Positions 40,505 through 48,812 of a DNA stretch of 54,676 bases are shown piece by piece; the first letter of the stretch is position 1; each line of letters begins with the position of its first letter. Origin of the DNA: Actinomycetes bacterium (GTDB taxonomy: Bacteria > Actinomycetota > Acidimicrobiia > Acidimicrobiales > RAAP-2); NCBI GenBank assembly GCA_021793395.1, contig JAJYSU010000009.1, forward strand, positions 1-54,676, in the 5' to 3' direction. Position numbers and translations under genes: made by a program. The notes below the pieces were generated by a model, which ran no database searches, had not been told where the DNA came from, and worked only from the letters and a program-made list of their open reading frames with translations.

Positions 40505-41932
40505 CTACGCCTCGATGTTGTGCATCACGTGCTTAATGCGCGTGTAGTCCTCGAAGCCGTAGACCGAAAGGTCCTTGCCGTATCCAGATCGCTTGAATCC
40601 ACCGTGGGGCATCTCGGCGACCATCGGGATGTGGGTGTTGACCCACACGCACCCGAAGTCGAGATCCCGAGTGAAGCGCATCGCGCGACCGTGGTCGCGA
40701 GTCCACACCGACGACGCGAGACCGTAGTCCACGCCGTTCGCGAAGGCGAGCGCCTCGTCGTCATCGACGAACTTCTGCACGGTGATGACGGGTCCGAAGA
40801 TCTCGTTCTGGATCATTTCGTCGTCCTGGCGCAAGTCGGCGACCACGGTAGGGGCGACGAAGAAGCCCTTATCACCTACGCGTTCGCCACCGGCAGCGAT
40901 GGATGCGTGACTCGGCGCGCGATTCAAGAAACCCGTCACACGCTCCAGCTGATTGACGTTGTTCACCGGCCCAAAGAGCGCGTCGGCACTGTCCGGCTGA
41001 CCAATGATCGTCTGGCGAGCCTCCTCGGCGAGCGCATCGACGAAGTCGCCGTAGACCTTGGACCCGGCAATCACGCGCGTCGCCGCGGTGCAGTCCTGTC
41101 CGGCGTTGAAGTAGCCCGCGATGGCGATACCCTGCACGGCAGCCTCGACGTCAACGTCGTCAAACACGATCACCGGAGCCTTGCCGCCGAGCTCAAGGTG
41201 GACGCGCTTCACTGTCTTCGACGCGCTGGCCGCCACCTCCGTTCCCGCTCGTACCGAGCCCGTCACCGACGCCATGGCCGGAATCGGGTGCTCCACCAAG
41301 AGCCGACCCGTGTCGCGGTCCCCACACACCACATTGAAGACCCCGGCCGGGAGAACCTCGGCCATCAACTCCGCCATGCGCAACGTCGACGCCGGCGTCG
41401 AGTCGCCAGGCTTAAGGACCATCGTGTTACCGGCCGCGATGGCGGGTGCCCACTTCCACACTGCCATCATCAAGGGATAGTTCCACGGCGTCACGGCCGC
41501 GCACACGCCAATGGGCTCACGACGCACGTAACTGGTCATGCCCTCCATGTACTCCGTCGCACCACGACCTTCGAGCAGACGCGCGGCGCTGGCGAAGAAG
41601 CGAATCTGGTCCAGCATCGGAGGAATCTCTTCGCTCAACGTGACGCTAATGATCTTGCCGGTGTTCTCCGCCTCCAGGGCCACCAACTCTTCCGCGTGCG
41701 CCTCCATAAGGTCGGCGATCTTCAACAGCGCCATCGAACGCTGCGACGGCGTCGTACGGCGCCACGACGTGAACGCCTGTGCGGCCACCTTGGCGGCCGC
41801 GTCAACGTCCGCCTCACCCGAGACGGGCATCTCGGCGAACGGCTGACCCGTCGCTGGGTTGGTCAACTCCACGTACTTACCGCTCTGCGGCGCGACGAAT
41901 TCTCCCCCGATGAAATTGGCTAGACGACGCAT
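40505..41932 (-). CDS. Gamma-aminobutyraldehyde/betaine-aldehyde dehydrogenase-type enzyme
   Basis: A 475-residue aldehyde dehydrogenase with TPWNYPLMMAVWK (148-160), Glu247 (LELGGKAP) and catalytic Cys281 (GYFNAGQDCTAATRV). The FNAGQDC motif is typical of the YdcW/PatD aminobutyraldehyde dehydrogenase branch, which makes GABA from 4-aminobutanal. The ATG has a strong GAGGAGGA ribosome site. It is divergent from the Lrp regulator and aminotransferase and convergent in function with them: the aminotransferase or the FAD oxidase would supply the aldehyde. Confidence 0.88.
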   Translation of the reverse strand: MRRLANFIGGEFVAPQSGKYVELTNPATGQPFAEMPVSGEADVDAAAKVAAQAFTSWRRTTPSQRSMALLKIADLMEAHAEELVALEAENTGKIISVTLSEEIPPMLDQIRFFASAARLLEGRGATEYMEGMTSYVRREPIGVCAAVTPWNYPLMMAVWKWAPAIAAGNTMVLKPGDSTPASTLRMAELMAEVLPAGVFNVVCGDRDTGRLLVEHPIPAMASVTGSVRAGTEVAASASKTVKRVHLELGGKAPVIVFDDVDVEAAVQGIAIAGYFNAGQDCTAATRVIAGSKVYGDFVDALAEEARQTIIGQPDSADALFGPVNNVNQLERVTGFLNRAPSHASIAAGGERVGDKGFFVAPTVVADLRQDDEMIQNEIFGPVITVQKFVDDDEALAFANGVDYGLASSVWTRDHGRAMRFTRDLDFGCVWVNTHIPMVAEMPHGGFKRSGYGKDLSVYGFEDYTRIKHVMHNIEA

Positions 41933-42069
41933 ACTTCCTCCTCGTGGCCAGCCACCCTGGCCCCCTCACCTGCCACTCTTGCAGAACTGCGCACTCCGTT
42001 GCAAACACGCGGAAAAGTAATTCGGCGCGATTCTGAAAATTTACGCCGGTATTCGTCGTGGTACTGCGC

Positions 42070-42113
42070 TACACTGAACATATCCGCAGCTCGGGAGATA
42101 TCATCTACCGAGC
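42070..42113 (+). promoter_or_regulatory. -10 box and leader hairpin before the Lrp gene
   Basis: TACACT at 42070-42075 is a likely -10 box. The leader then holds the inverted repeat GCTCGG (42089-42094) and CCGAGC (42108-42113), just before a GGGGAAG ribosome site. It could be an operator for Lrp autoregulation or an RNA hairpin. Confidence 0.4.
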
Positions 42114-42125
42114 GGGGAAGATCCG

Positions 42126-42647
42126 ATGCCAGCCACTTCACCACGTCGTCAGAGTCCGAAGCGCACAACCCGTGCGCCCGTAGAGCTCTCGAGTTCGTCG
42201 AGTGGCCTGGACGCGGTCGATCGACGCATCATCGGTTCGCTCCAGCACGACGGGCGACGACCCTACGGGGCCATCGCCGACGAGGTGGGCCTATCCGAAA
42301 CAGCGGTCCGACGGCGCGTCCAGCGTCTGAAGGACGCCGGCGTCATGCAGATCGTCGCCATCACCGACCCGTTGCAGTTGGGTTTCGGTCGAGAGGCGCT
42401 CATCGGCATTCGGGTCCAGGGCGACGTGCGGCTCGTCGCAGACAAAGTAGCCGCCATCGAGGAGGCCAACTACGTGGTCATGACCGCCGGGAGTTTCGAC
42501 ATCATCGCCGAACTCGTCGCGGAGGATGACAACGCGTTGGTGCACCTCTTGAATGATTCGATTCGGAGCATCTCTGGGGTGACCGAAGTCGAGACATTTT
42601 TGTATTTGAAACTGTCAAAGCAAACCTACACATGGGGGACCAAGTGA
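42126..42647 (+). CDS. Lrp/AsnC-family regulator
   Basis: A 173-residue regulator: a Ser/Arg-rich N-terminal tail (1-26), a winged-helix domain (about 27-80, LDAVDRRIIGSLQHDGRRPY cut at the turn, then IADEVGLSETAVRRRVQRL) and a RAM/ACT-like ligand domain (about 90-160) with VMTAGSFDIIAELVAED. Such proteins respond to amino acids or diamines. It overlaps the aminotransferase start by 4 nt and is divergent from the aldehyde dehydrogenase, so it probably controls the whole cluster. Confidence 0.92.
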   Translation: MPATSPRRQSPKRTTRAPVELSSSSSGLDAVDRRIIGSLQHDGRRPYGAIADEVGLSETAVRRRVQRLKDAGVMQIVAITDPLQLGFGREALIGIRVQGDVRLVADKVAAIEEANYVVMTAGSFDIIAELVAEDDNALVHLLNDSIRSISGVTEVETFLYLKLSKQTYTWGTK

Positions 42648-44059
42648 CTGTCAACGAAACCATCAGCGACGGCATCGCCGTCGATGATCTACACCACGCG
42701 AGCCATTCGTATTCGGAACGAGCGCGGCGCAACCTCTGGCTACAGATGTCGCGCATGGGCTCGTACTCCGAAACCAACGAGGTGCCCATCATGGTGCGTG
42801 GCGAAGGTACCTGGGTGTACGACGCCAACGGCACCAGGTACTTCGACGGGCTGTCGGGTCTTTTCACCAACGCGCTCGGACACGGCCGTACCGACATCGC
42901 GGCGGCCGCGGCCGAGCAGATCAGCGAGATGGCGTTCTTCCCCCTGTGGACGTACGCGCACCCCAAGGCCATCGAGTTGGCGGAGAAGGTCGCCAGCCTC
43001 GCGCCCGGCGACCTCAATCGAGTCTTCTTCACCACTGGTGGCGGCGAAGCGGTAGAGAGCGCCTGGAAACTAGCCCGCCAGTACCACCGCATTCGTGGTG
43101 ATACTGATCGCTACAAAGTCATCAGTCGCGACGTGGCGTACCACGGCACGACGATGGGCGCTCTCACGATCACGTCGCTCGACAGCTACCGCACGCAGTT
43201 CGAGCCGCTCGTGCCGGGCGCGGTGAAGGTGCCACCGACCAACTTCTACCGGGCCACGGAGCACGCTGATGACTTGGCCGCGTTCGGACTCTGGGCGGCC
43301 GAGCAGATCGAAGAGGCCATCCTCCGTGAAGGCCCCGAGACCGTGGCGGCCGTGTTCCTGGAGCCGGTGCAAAACGCCGGAGGATGCTTCACGCCGCCGC
43401 CGGGCTACTGGCAGAAGGTACGCGAGATTTGCGATCGCTACGGCGTGATCCTGGTGTCGGACGAAGTGATCTGCGCCTTCGGACGCATCGGCACGTGGTT
43501 CGGCGGCCAAAAGTACGACTACATTCCCGACATCATCACGGTAGCCAAGGGCATCACCTCCGGGTACGCCCCACTCGGCGCGATGATCGTGTCGGACCGC
43601 CTGGCCGAGCCCTTCCAGCACGACGAGTCCTTCATGCACGGCTTCACGTGGGCGGGACACCCCGTCTCGTGCGCGATCGCGCTCAAGAGCATCGAGATCA
43701 TGGAGAACGAGCACGTTCTGGAAAACGTTCGCGCGAACGAGGAGTACTTCCACCAAAGCCTGCTCGCACTGAAGGACATCCCCATCGTCGGCGACGTCCG
43801 CGGCACCGGCTACTTCTGGGGTATCGAGTTGGTGAAGGATCAGAAGACCAAGGAGACCTGGGCGGGTGCGGACGCCGAGAAACTCCTGCGCGGCTACGTC
43901 TCGCCCGAGATATTCCGGCGCGGCCTCATCTGTCGCTCCGATGATCGAGGTGACCCGGTAGTCCAACTAGCGCCGCCGCTCATCTCCACCCGCGAGCACA
44001 TCGACCTCATGGTGGGTATCTTGCGCGAAGTCTTTACCGGAGCCGCGAAACTCTCCTAA
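42644..44059 (+). CDS. Class III aminotransferase (putrescine/beta-alanine-pyruvate type)
   Basis: A 471-residue PLP omega-aminotransferase: YFDGLSGLFTNALGHG near 60-75, FFTTGGGEAVESAWKLARQYH near 125-145, YHGTTMGALT, LEPVQNAGG, LVSDEVICAFGRIGTWFG and the PLP lysine in TVAKGITSGYAPLGA near 287. It resembles the SpuC/putrescine-pyruvate and beta-alanine-pyruvate group. I take the GTG at 42644 over the ATG at 42632, because it makes a GTGA overlap with the Lrp stop, as seen elsewhere in this window, and GGGGGA precedes it. The FAD oxidase follows after 2 nt. The amino donor is inferred from context. Confidence 0.88.
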   Translation: MTVNETISDGIAVDDLHHASHSYSERARRNLWLQMSRMGSYSETNEVPIMVRGEGTWVYDANGTRYFDGLSGLFTNALGHGRTDIAAAAAEQISEMAFFPLWTYAHPKAIELAEKVASLAPGDLNRVFFTTGGGEAVESAWKLARQYHRIRGDTDRYKVISRDVAYHGTTMGALTITSLDSYRTQFEPLVPGAVKVPPTNFYRATEHADDLAAFGLWAAEQIEEAILREGPETVAAVFLEPVQNAGGCFTPPPGYWQKVREICDRYGVILVSDEVICAFGRIGTWFGGQKYDYIPDIITVAKGITSGYAPLGAMIVSDRLAEPFQHDESFMHGFTWAGHPVSCAIALKSIEIMENEHVLENVRANEEYFHQSLLALKDIPIVGDVRGTGYFWGIELVKDQKTKETWAGADAEKLLRGYVSPEIFRRGLICRSDDRGDPVVQLAPPLISTREHIDLMVGILREVFTGAAKLS

Positions 44060-44061
44060 TC

Positions 44062-45450
44062 GTGCAGCCACCTAACTCCCTATGGTGGTCCACCCTCGCT
44101 GCCCCGGTTGTTCCACGACCGCCACTGCGCCGTCACCTTGACGTCGACGTGGCGGTCGTGGGCGGGGGCTTCACGGGCCTGTGGACCGCCCGCGAACTCC
44201 TTCGTCGTGATCCCGCCCTGCGCGTCGCGGTACTCGAACAGTCCGTGTGCGGCTTCGGCGCATCCGGACGCAATGGGGGATGGGCCTCGGCTCTGTACCC
44301 CCAAGGTGAGCACACCCTGATTAGGACGTACGGCCTGGACGCCCTCGTCCACCTGCGGCGAGTGCTCAACCGCGCGGTCGCCGACTTGGGAGAGGCCGCT
44401 CGCGAGGACGGCATCGACGCCCACTTCGTGCACGGGGGAAACCTCACCTTCGCGCGCAGTGACCTTCAGGCGCAGCGCCTACGCACCTACGTGGAGCAGT
44501 CCCGTGAGTGGGGCGTTACTCCCGCCGACCTGACGTGGCTCGACGCGGACGCCGCGGCCGAACGCGGCGTCGTCACCGAGAGCCGCGGCGCTACCTACTC
44601 ACCACACTGCGCACGACTACACCCCGCCCGACTCGTACGGGGCTTGAGTGACGTCGTTGAAGCCCTCGGTGCGCACGTTTTCGAGAACACCCGCGTCGTG
44701 CGCGTGCGACCCCGTCGTTCCACTCATCCCGCCGAGGTCGTCACGGTGGGTGGGACGGTTCACGCGCGCTACGTTGTTCGCGCCACCGAGGGTTACACCC
44801 CCACGCTGATCGGGCAACGCCGTACGGTCGTGCCGATCTACTCACTGATGATCGCGACCGACCCGCTGGCACCCACGTTCTGGAACGAGGTCGGCTTCGC
44901 ACGCGGCGAGACCTTCGCCGACGATCGCCACCTCATCATCTACGGACAGCGCACTGCCGACGACCGTCTCGCCTTTGGCGGACGGGGATCGCCCTACCAC
45001 TTCGGTTCCACGGTGGAGCAACGGTTCGACGAAAGTCCCCGAGTGTTCACCCTGCTCGAGGCCACCCTCCACGATCTCTTCCCCGCACTGGACGCCGCAG
45101 TGGCCTTCCGGTGGGGCGGACCGCTCGCAATGCCCCGCGACCTCTCACCCTCGGTGATGGTGGACCACGAGACCGGTCTCGCGAGTGCGGGCGGCTACAC
45201 CGGCGACGGTGTCGTGCTGAGCCGCGTCGCCGCCACGGCGCTCGCTGACCTCATTACCACCCCCGACGTCGAGACGGACGCGACGCGCCTTCCCTTCGTC
45301 CAACGGCCACCGCGCCGGTGGGAAGTCGAGCCACTGCGCTGGCTGGGGGTGAACGCGGGGCTGGCGCTCGCCACGTGGGCCGATCACCACGAGCGGCGCC
45401 GCGGAACCGAAAGTCGCGCCGGCGCGGCGCTCGACCGCCTACTGAACTGA
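44062..45450 (+). CDS. FAD-dependent amine/amino-acid oxidoreductase (PuuB/DAO-like)
   Basis: A 462-residue flavoprotein of the DAO family with the Rossmann FAD motif VAVVGGGFTGLWTARELLRR cut at GGGFTG near 32-37, CGFGASGRNGGWASA near 65 and a C-terminal GGYTGDGVVLSR segment that closes the FAD site. The GASGRNGG pattern is shared with gamma-glutamylputrescine oxidase (PuuB) and related amine oxidases. It begins 2 nt after the aminotransferase stop, so both are co-translated. No gamma-glutamylputrescine synthetase is present in the window, so the exact substrate is uncertain. Its end overlaps the tail of the convergent secreted-protein gene by 12 nt. Confidence 0.85.
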   Translation: MQPPNSLWWSTLAAPVVPRPPLRRHLDVDVAVVGGGFTGLWTARELLRRDPALRVAVLEQSVCGFGASGRNGGWASALYPQGEHTLIRTYGLDALVHLRRVLNRAVADLGEAAREDGIDAHFVHGGNLTFARSDLQAQRLRTYVEQSREWGVTPADLTWLDADAAAERGVVTESRGATYSPHCARLHPARLVRGLSDVVEALGAHVFENTRVVRVRPRRSTHPAEVVTVGGTVHARYVVRATEGYTPTLIGQRRTVVPIYSLMIATDPLAPTFWNEVGFARGETFADDRHLIIYGQRTADDRLAFGGRGSPYHFGSTVEQRFDESPRVFTLLEATLHDLFPALDAAVAFRWGGPLAMPRDLSPSVMVDHETGLASAGGYTGDGVVLSRVAATALADLITTPDVETDATRLPFVQRPPRRWEVEPLRWLGVNAGLALATWADHHERRRGTESRAGAALDRLLN

Positions 45451-46284
45451 CGCACCGCGCGGCACGGTCGTCGGCGTACGCGGGGACTGAACCGGACCAA
45501 TACCCAACAGCGGTCCCAGCAATGAGGAGATCGATGACGTGCCGAACACGCGTCGCAGGGTCGAGGAGTTGATCGGGGTCACGTCGCGCCGGGGTGGTGC
45601 CGCGACCGGAGCCGGGGCGTTATAGGAGAGAACGGTCGCGGTCAACGTGGCGAGTGGCGTAGCCGACGAGGTCGACGCCAGCGTCGCACTGGCTCCCGTC
45701 ACCTCGCCCTGGCTCCCGGTCGTAATCGTGAAACTCAACAATCCACTCGACGGAAGTGCGAATGGCAGTCCGTTCGGTAGCGACACCGACGAGTTCGGCC
45801 GTGAGTACGTGTAGGTCGTGGAGTACCCGCTATAAGTGACCGTCTTGGTGAAACCAGTGATCAGATAGAGGTCGGGCTTGGTCAACTCGAGCGACCACCC
45901 GTAGAGGTTCGGAACCGTGACCGGCGCGGCCAGCCAGCCCACACCGAGAATGGACGAAAGGTTGGAGAACCCGAGATAGACGTGGTGAGGCAGTACTCGC
46001 ACGTCCACGGCGATACTCGCAACCGGTAGTGGAACCTGGACGATCCCCGCGGCCGTGTTGTTGGTGAAATTAATGGCCACGTCGGCCGTCGCGGCCACGT
46101 TCGACTTGGTCGTCAGAGTCAGACGAACGTCCGCGGTACGCGGCGGGTATCCGTTGAGCGCCAGCGGATCCTTCGTGGTCGCCGACGGGTTCGTATTGGT
46201 CGCCGCGACAACCACCCCGACCACGGTGAGCGCCACCGCTACCGTTGCCAGTACCGCCGCTCCGATTCGCTGTGCTCGGGCCAT
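45439..46284 (-). CDS. Exported or membrane-anchored protein of unknown function (281 aa)
   Basis: An N-terminal signal/anchor helix (about 7-28, [19 protein letters not shown]) is followed by a Ser/Thr/Val-rich, beta-rich domain (about 45-215, e.g. DVRVLPHHVYLGFSNLSS) and a Pro/Ser-rich tail. There is no lipobox cysteine. Overall it recalls the LppX/LprG-type lipid-binding layout, but I see no motif that proves it. The ATG is exactly 6 nt after TAGGGT (46291-46296), a leaderless start. It converges on the FAD oxidoreductase, overlapping it by 12 nt. Confidence 0.6.
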   Translation of the reverse strand: MARAQRIGAAVLATVAVALTVVGVVVAATNTNPSATTKDPLALNGYPPRTADVRLTLTTKSNVAATADVAINFTNNTAAGIVQVPLPVASIAVDVRVLPHHVYLGFSNLSSILGVGWLAAPVTVPNLYGWSLELTKPDLYLITGFTKTVTYSGYSTTYTYSRPNSSVSLPNGLPFALPSSGLLSFTITTGSQGEVTGASATLASTSSATPLATLTATVLSYNAPAPVAAPPRRDVTPINSSTLRRVFGTSSISSLLGPLLGIGPVQSPRTPTTVPRGASVQ

Positions 46285-46321
46285 GGCGCCACCCTACCGG
46301 GGCGGTGAGCGGGCCCCGTCT

Positions 46322-47296
46322 CTACAGAGTCGACTCGGCTAAGAGTTCGATAAGCAGTTCGCGAGCGATGTTGCGTCCCGTCGCCAGAAACCCAATTCGT
46401 GACGAGGCATCGTCCACCAGATCGTCGGCCACGGCGGCGTAGGCGGCGGCCGCGGAGCCCTCGAGGACGAGCCCGTTGGTCAGTGCCGCCTCACCCACTG
46501 CGCCACGAATTGCCGACTCGGGTACCAGCACCAACGGCGTGTGAAAACGCGCGATGAGCTCATTAGTAATTGCGCCGTCATCACCTCCACCGGCCAGACC
46601 GTCGGCGATCGTGTCGTGGTGCACCACGTCCGCCATGGCGACGCCACGAAGCACGTGGTACATCGCGGCGCTGACCTCTGGCTGCACGCCCGTCACGGCC
46701 ACGTCATCGCGGTCGTGTGACTCACGCGAGAGCAGCACCCCCGACACGAGTCCCCCGCCACCCACCGGAACAACCACGTGCTCGATCTCGGGAACCTGCG
46801 CCAACATCTCATCAAAAACCGTGGCTTGACCAGCGATCACGTTAGTGTCGTTGAACGGAGAGATGTAGTGGATTGACCGCTCCTGCGCCAGCGCCAGCGC
46901 GTACGCCTGCGCGTCGTCGTAGGACGAGCCGTGTTGGATCAACTCAATGTCGTAGCGACGCAACTTGCTCACCTTGGCCGCGGACGCATTAGCCGGGACT
47001 ACGACCGTCGCGGGAACTCCCAGCAACGACGCCGCGTAGGCGATTCCCAGACCGTGGTTGCCCGCCGACGACGTGATCACCGCACCGTGAGCGTCCTCTC
47101 GCCGAGCGGCGTCGAGGGCGCTGAGGGCGCCACGAACCTTGAAGGACCCCGTGGCCTGGAAACTCTCCAACTTCACCAGAACCCGACGTCCGCGAATCAT
47201 GATCTCGACGGTCGGCGTGGGCGTCAGGTGATCAGCCACGACGCGCCGCGCGGCCTCGAGTTGCTCGGACGTGGGGGCCAGAACGTGACGAATCAT
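46322..47296 (-). CDS. Threonine/serine dehydratase-like PLP enzyme (short, no ACT domain)
   Basis: A 324-residue fold type II PLP enzyme with the PLP lysine in TGSFKVRGAL (near 57), SSAGNHGLGIAYA, and the phosphate-binding PVGGGGLVSG near 173. It lacks the C-terminal regulatory domain of biosynthetic IlvA. It could be a catabolic threonine dehydratase, a serine racemase or a 3-hydroxyaspartate ammonia-lyase. If it deaminates threonine it would feed 2-oxobutyrate to IlvB. The ATG has a perfect AGGAGG ribosome site 6 nt upstream, one of few in the window, so it is clearly not leaderless. Confidence 0.85.
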   Translation of the reverse strand: MIRHVLAPTSEQLEAARRVVADHLTPTPTVEIMIRGRRVLVKLESFQATGSFKVRGALSALDAARREDAHGAVITSSAGNHGLGIAYAASLLGVPATVVVPANASAAKVSKLRRYDIELIQHGSSYDDAQAYALALAQERSIHYISPFNDTNVIAGQATVFDEMLAQVPEIEHVVVPVGGGGLVSGVLLSRESHDRDDVAVTGVQPEVSAAMYHVLRGVAMADVVHHDTIADGLAGGGDDGAITNELIARFHTPLVLVPESAIRGAVGEAALTNGLVLEGSAAAAYAAVADDLVDDASSRIGFLATGRNIARELLIELLAESTL

Positions 47297-47365
47297 GAAA
47301 ACCTCCTGGGCCACCTTACCGTGAATGCTTTTCTCGCTCGATGGATCACACAGTAAGGTCGCCGC

Positions 47366-47932
47366 ATGCACTGGCTGGGACGCGTGGCGCTGATCGCGTC
47401 GCTCGCCTACGTCGGGACCATGTTCGACAACTTCTTCGCCTTCGCCGCCCAACTGGTTGTCACCGAACGCTCACGCTTCGCTCGCGTCTCGTGGGCCCAG
47501 GTCACCGGGGTCACTGCGCTGCTCATCATCTCGGCGGCGGTGGGTTCCGCCCTGGCCACGGTCCCCCTACGCTGGGTCGGACTGGCGTGCGTGGCCCCAT
47601 GGGCCCTGGCGGGATACGCCTGGCGCCATCGACGCGACGAGCACGCCAGCCACTTTCGACGCGGTGCCCTCACGACGTTCGTCGCGACCCTAACGCTCGG
47701 CGGCGACAACCTCGCCGTCTGGATCCCCCTCGTGCGCGCGTCGGGCGTCAGCGGTGGGCTGATGGACGTCGCCGTCTTCACTCTGTGGGAGATGATGTTC
47801 CTCGGGGCCGCTCAGCATCTTGCCGGACACCCCCGCGTGGTCGAGTGGGGTGAACGACACGCCAGGTCTCTCGTACCGTGGATCTACCTCGCTCTGGGCG
47901 CGCTCGTCCTCGTCGAATGCGGCACACTGTAA
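47366..47932 (+). CDS. CadD-like membrane transporter (cadmium resistance family)
   Basis: A 188-residue membrane protein with about five or six helices. It carries the repeated motif pair of the CadD/LysE-like family, GTMFDNFFAF near 17-27 and TLGGDNLAVWIPL near 108-120, each with an Asp-Asn in a helix. Members are implicated in Cd2+ resistance or small cation export. The ATG is exactly 6 nt downstream of TAAGGT (47354-47359). The actual substrate is not known. Confidence 0.75.
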   Translation: MHWLGRVALIASLAYVGTMFDNFFAFAAQLVVTERSRFARVSWAQVTGVTALLIISAAVGSALATVPLRWVGLACVAPWALAGYAWRHRRDEHASHFRRGALTTFVATLTLGGDNLAVWIPLVRASGVSGGLMDVAVFTLWEMMFLGAAQHLAGHPRVVEWGERHARSLVPWIYLALGALVLVECGTL

Positions 47933-48005
47933 GTCACGTCTCCCGTCGCACACGTCCTTGCTACTGCTTCGTCGCTGAAATAACGGAAGTAGTCGCAGTG
48001 GTGGG

Positions 48006-48712
48006 ATGACGACATCGACACTCACCGCGTCGCCCTGGCAGGTCACCGATGAGCAGCGAGGGGCACGGCGACGAATCGCGAGGTCGCACTGGTGGGCTCC
48101 TCGACCGGTTCGCGGGCCCAGGGGCTGCTGATGTCGGGCGGCGCTGTCGCCATCGACGAGGTCGCTCGTGCGTGCGACGTCAGTTCCCACGCGGTGCGAC
48201 GATGGCGACGGTGCGGCGACGAAGAAGGCGTCGAGGGGGTCGGGGGTATCGCGCCGCGACGGAGTCGCGCCTCATGGGTGCCCGAGGGCGGGGGTGCGGG
48301 GCCACCATGACTCGTGACGACAGACACCGCGGCACCTCGGACTTGTTCGCGGCGACGAACGTGGCGACCGGTCGCGTGCTCTAGGACACCACGGCCCGCC
48401 ACTCGGCCACGGAGGTGCTCGACGTCTTCCGGTTCATCGATCTACTCGTGGCGGGGGACGGAGAGATCCACGTCGTGCTCGACCATCTCTCGACGCACAC
48501 GGCCGAGCCGGTGGCGACGTGACTCACTCACCCCACGCGGGCCGCTGGAACCTGCACGTCACACCCACCAGTTCATCGTGGCGGAACCTCGTCGAGAACT
48601 GGTTCAGCCCACTCACGAATCGACGACTAAAGAAGGCACGGTCAACTCGGTCGCCACCTCGACGACGAGATCGGCGTCGAGACCGAAGGTGGAGTGACGA
48701 TCTCCAGCCCTT
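48006..48712 (+). pseudogene. Decayed IS630-family transposase
   Basis: Pieces of one transposase lie in order but in different frames. VTDEQRG starts near 48042. The HTH segment IDEVARACDVSSHAVRRWRR, with EEGVEGVGGIAPRR after it, is near 48150-48270. TSDLFAATNVATGRVL ends in a stop at 48382. VVLDHLSTH with the second catalytic Asp is near 48475. LHVTPTSSSWRNLVENWFSP with the final Glu, then LTNRRLKK, is near 48550-48630. The region holding the first catalytic Asp is deleted, and there are two stops and at least two frameshifts. It cannot encode an active enzyme. I did not find clear terminal inverted repeats. Confidence 0.8.
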
Positions 48713-48800
48713 CTTCTGAAGGGAGCCCGCCCATGAGATCATCGAGAAGGTTCAGCGAGGTCGATCGACACTGGCTTTCCTCACATCAGTGACGGACCAG

Positions 48801-48806
48801 TAGCGT
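48801..48806 (+). promoter_or_regulatory. -10 box of the MFS gene
   Basis: TAGCGT, 6 nt before the GTG at 48813 and only 3 nt before the in-frame ATG at 48810. This spacing decides the start in favour of GTG. Confidence 0.5.
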
Positions 48807-48812
48807 TAGATG

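Noticed and set aside
40307-41923. 538-codon open frame on the plus strand
   Set aside because: It lies fully antisense to the aldehyde dehydrogenase and has no family motifs. Long shadow frames are expected at this GC content.
48049-48384. A stand-alone helix-turn-helix regulator gene
   Set aside because: The segment matches the N-terminal part of an IS630 transposase, and the other transposase pieces follow in order.
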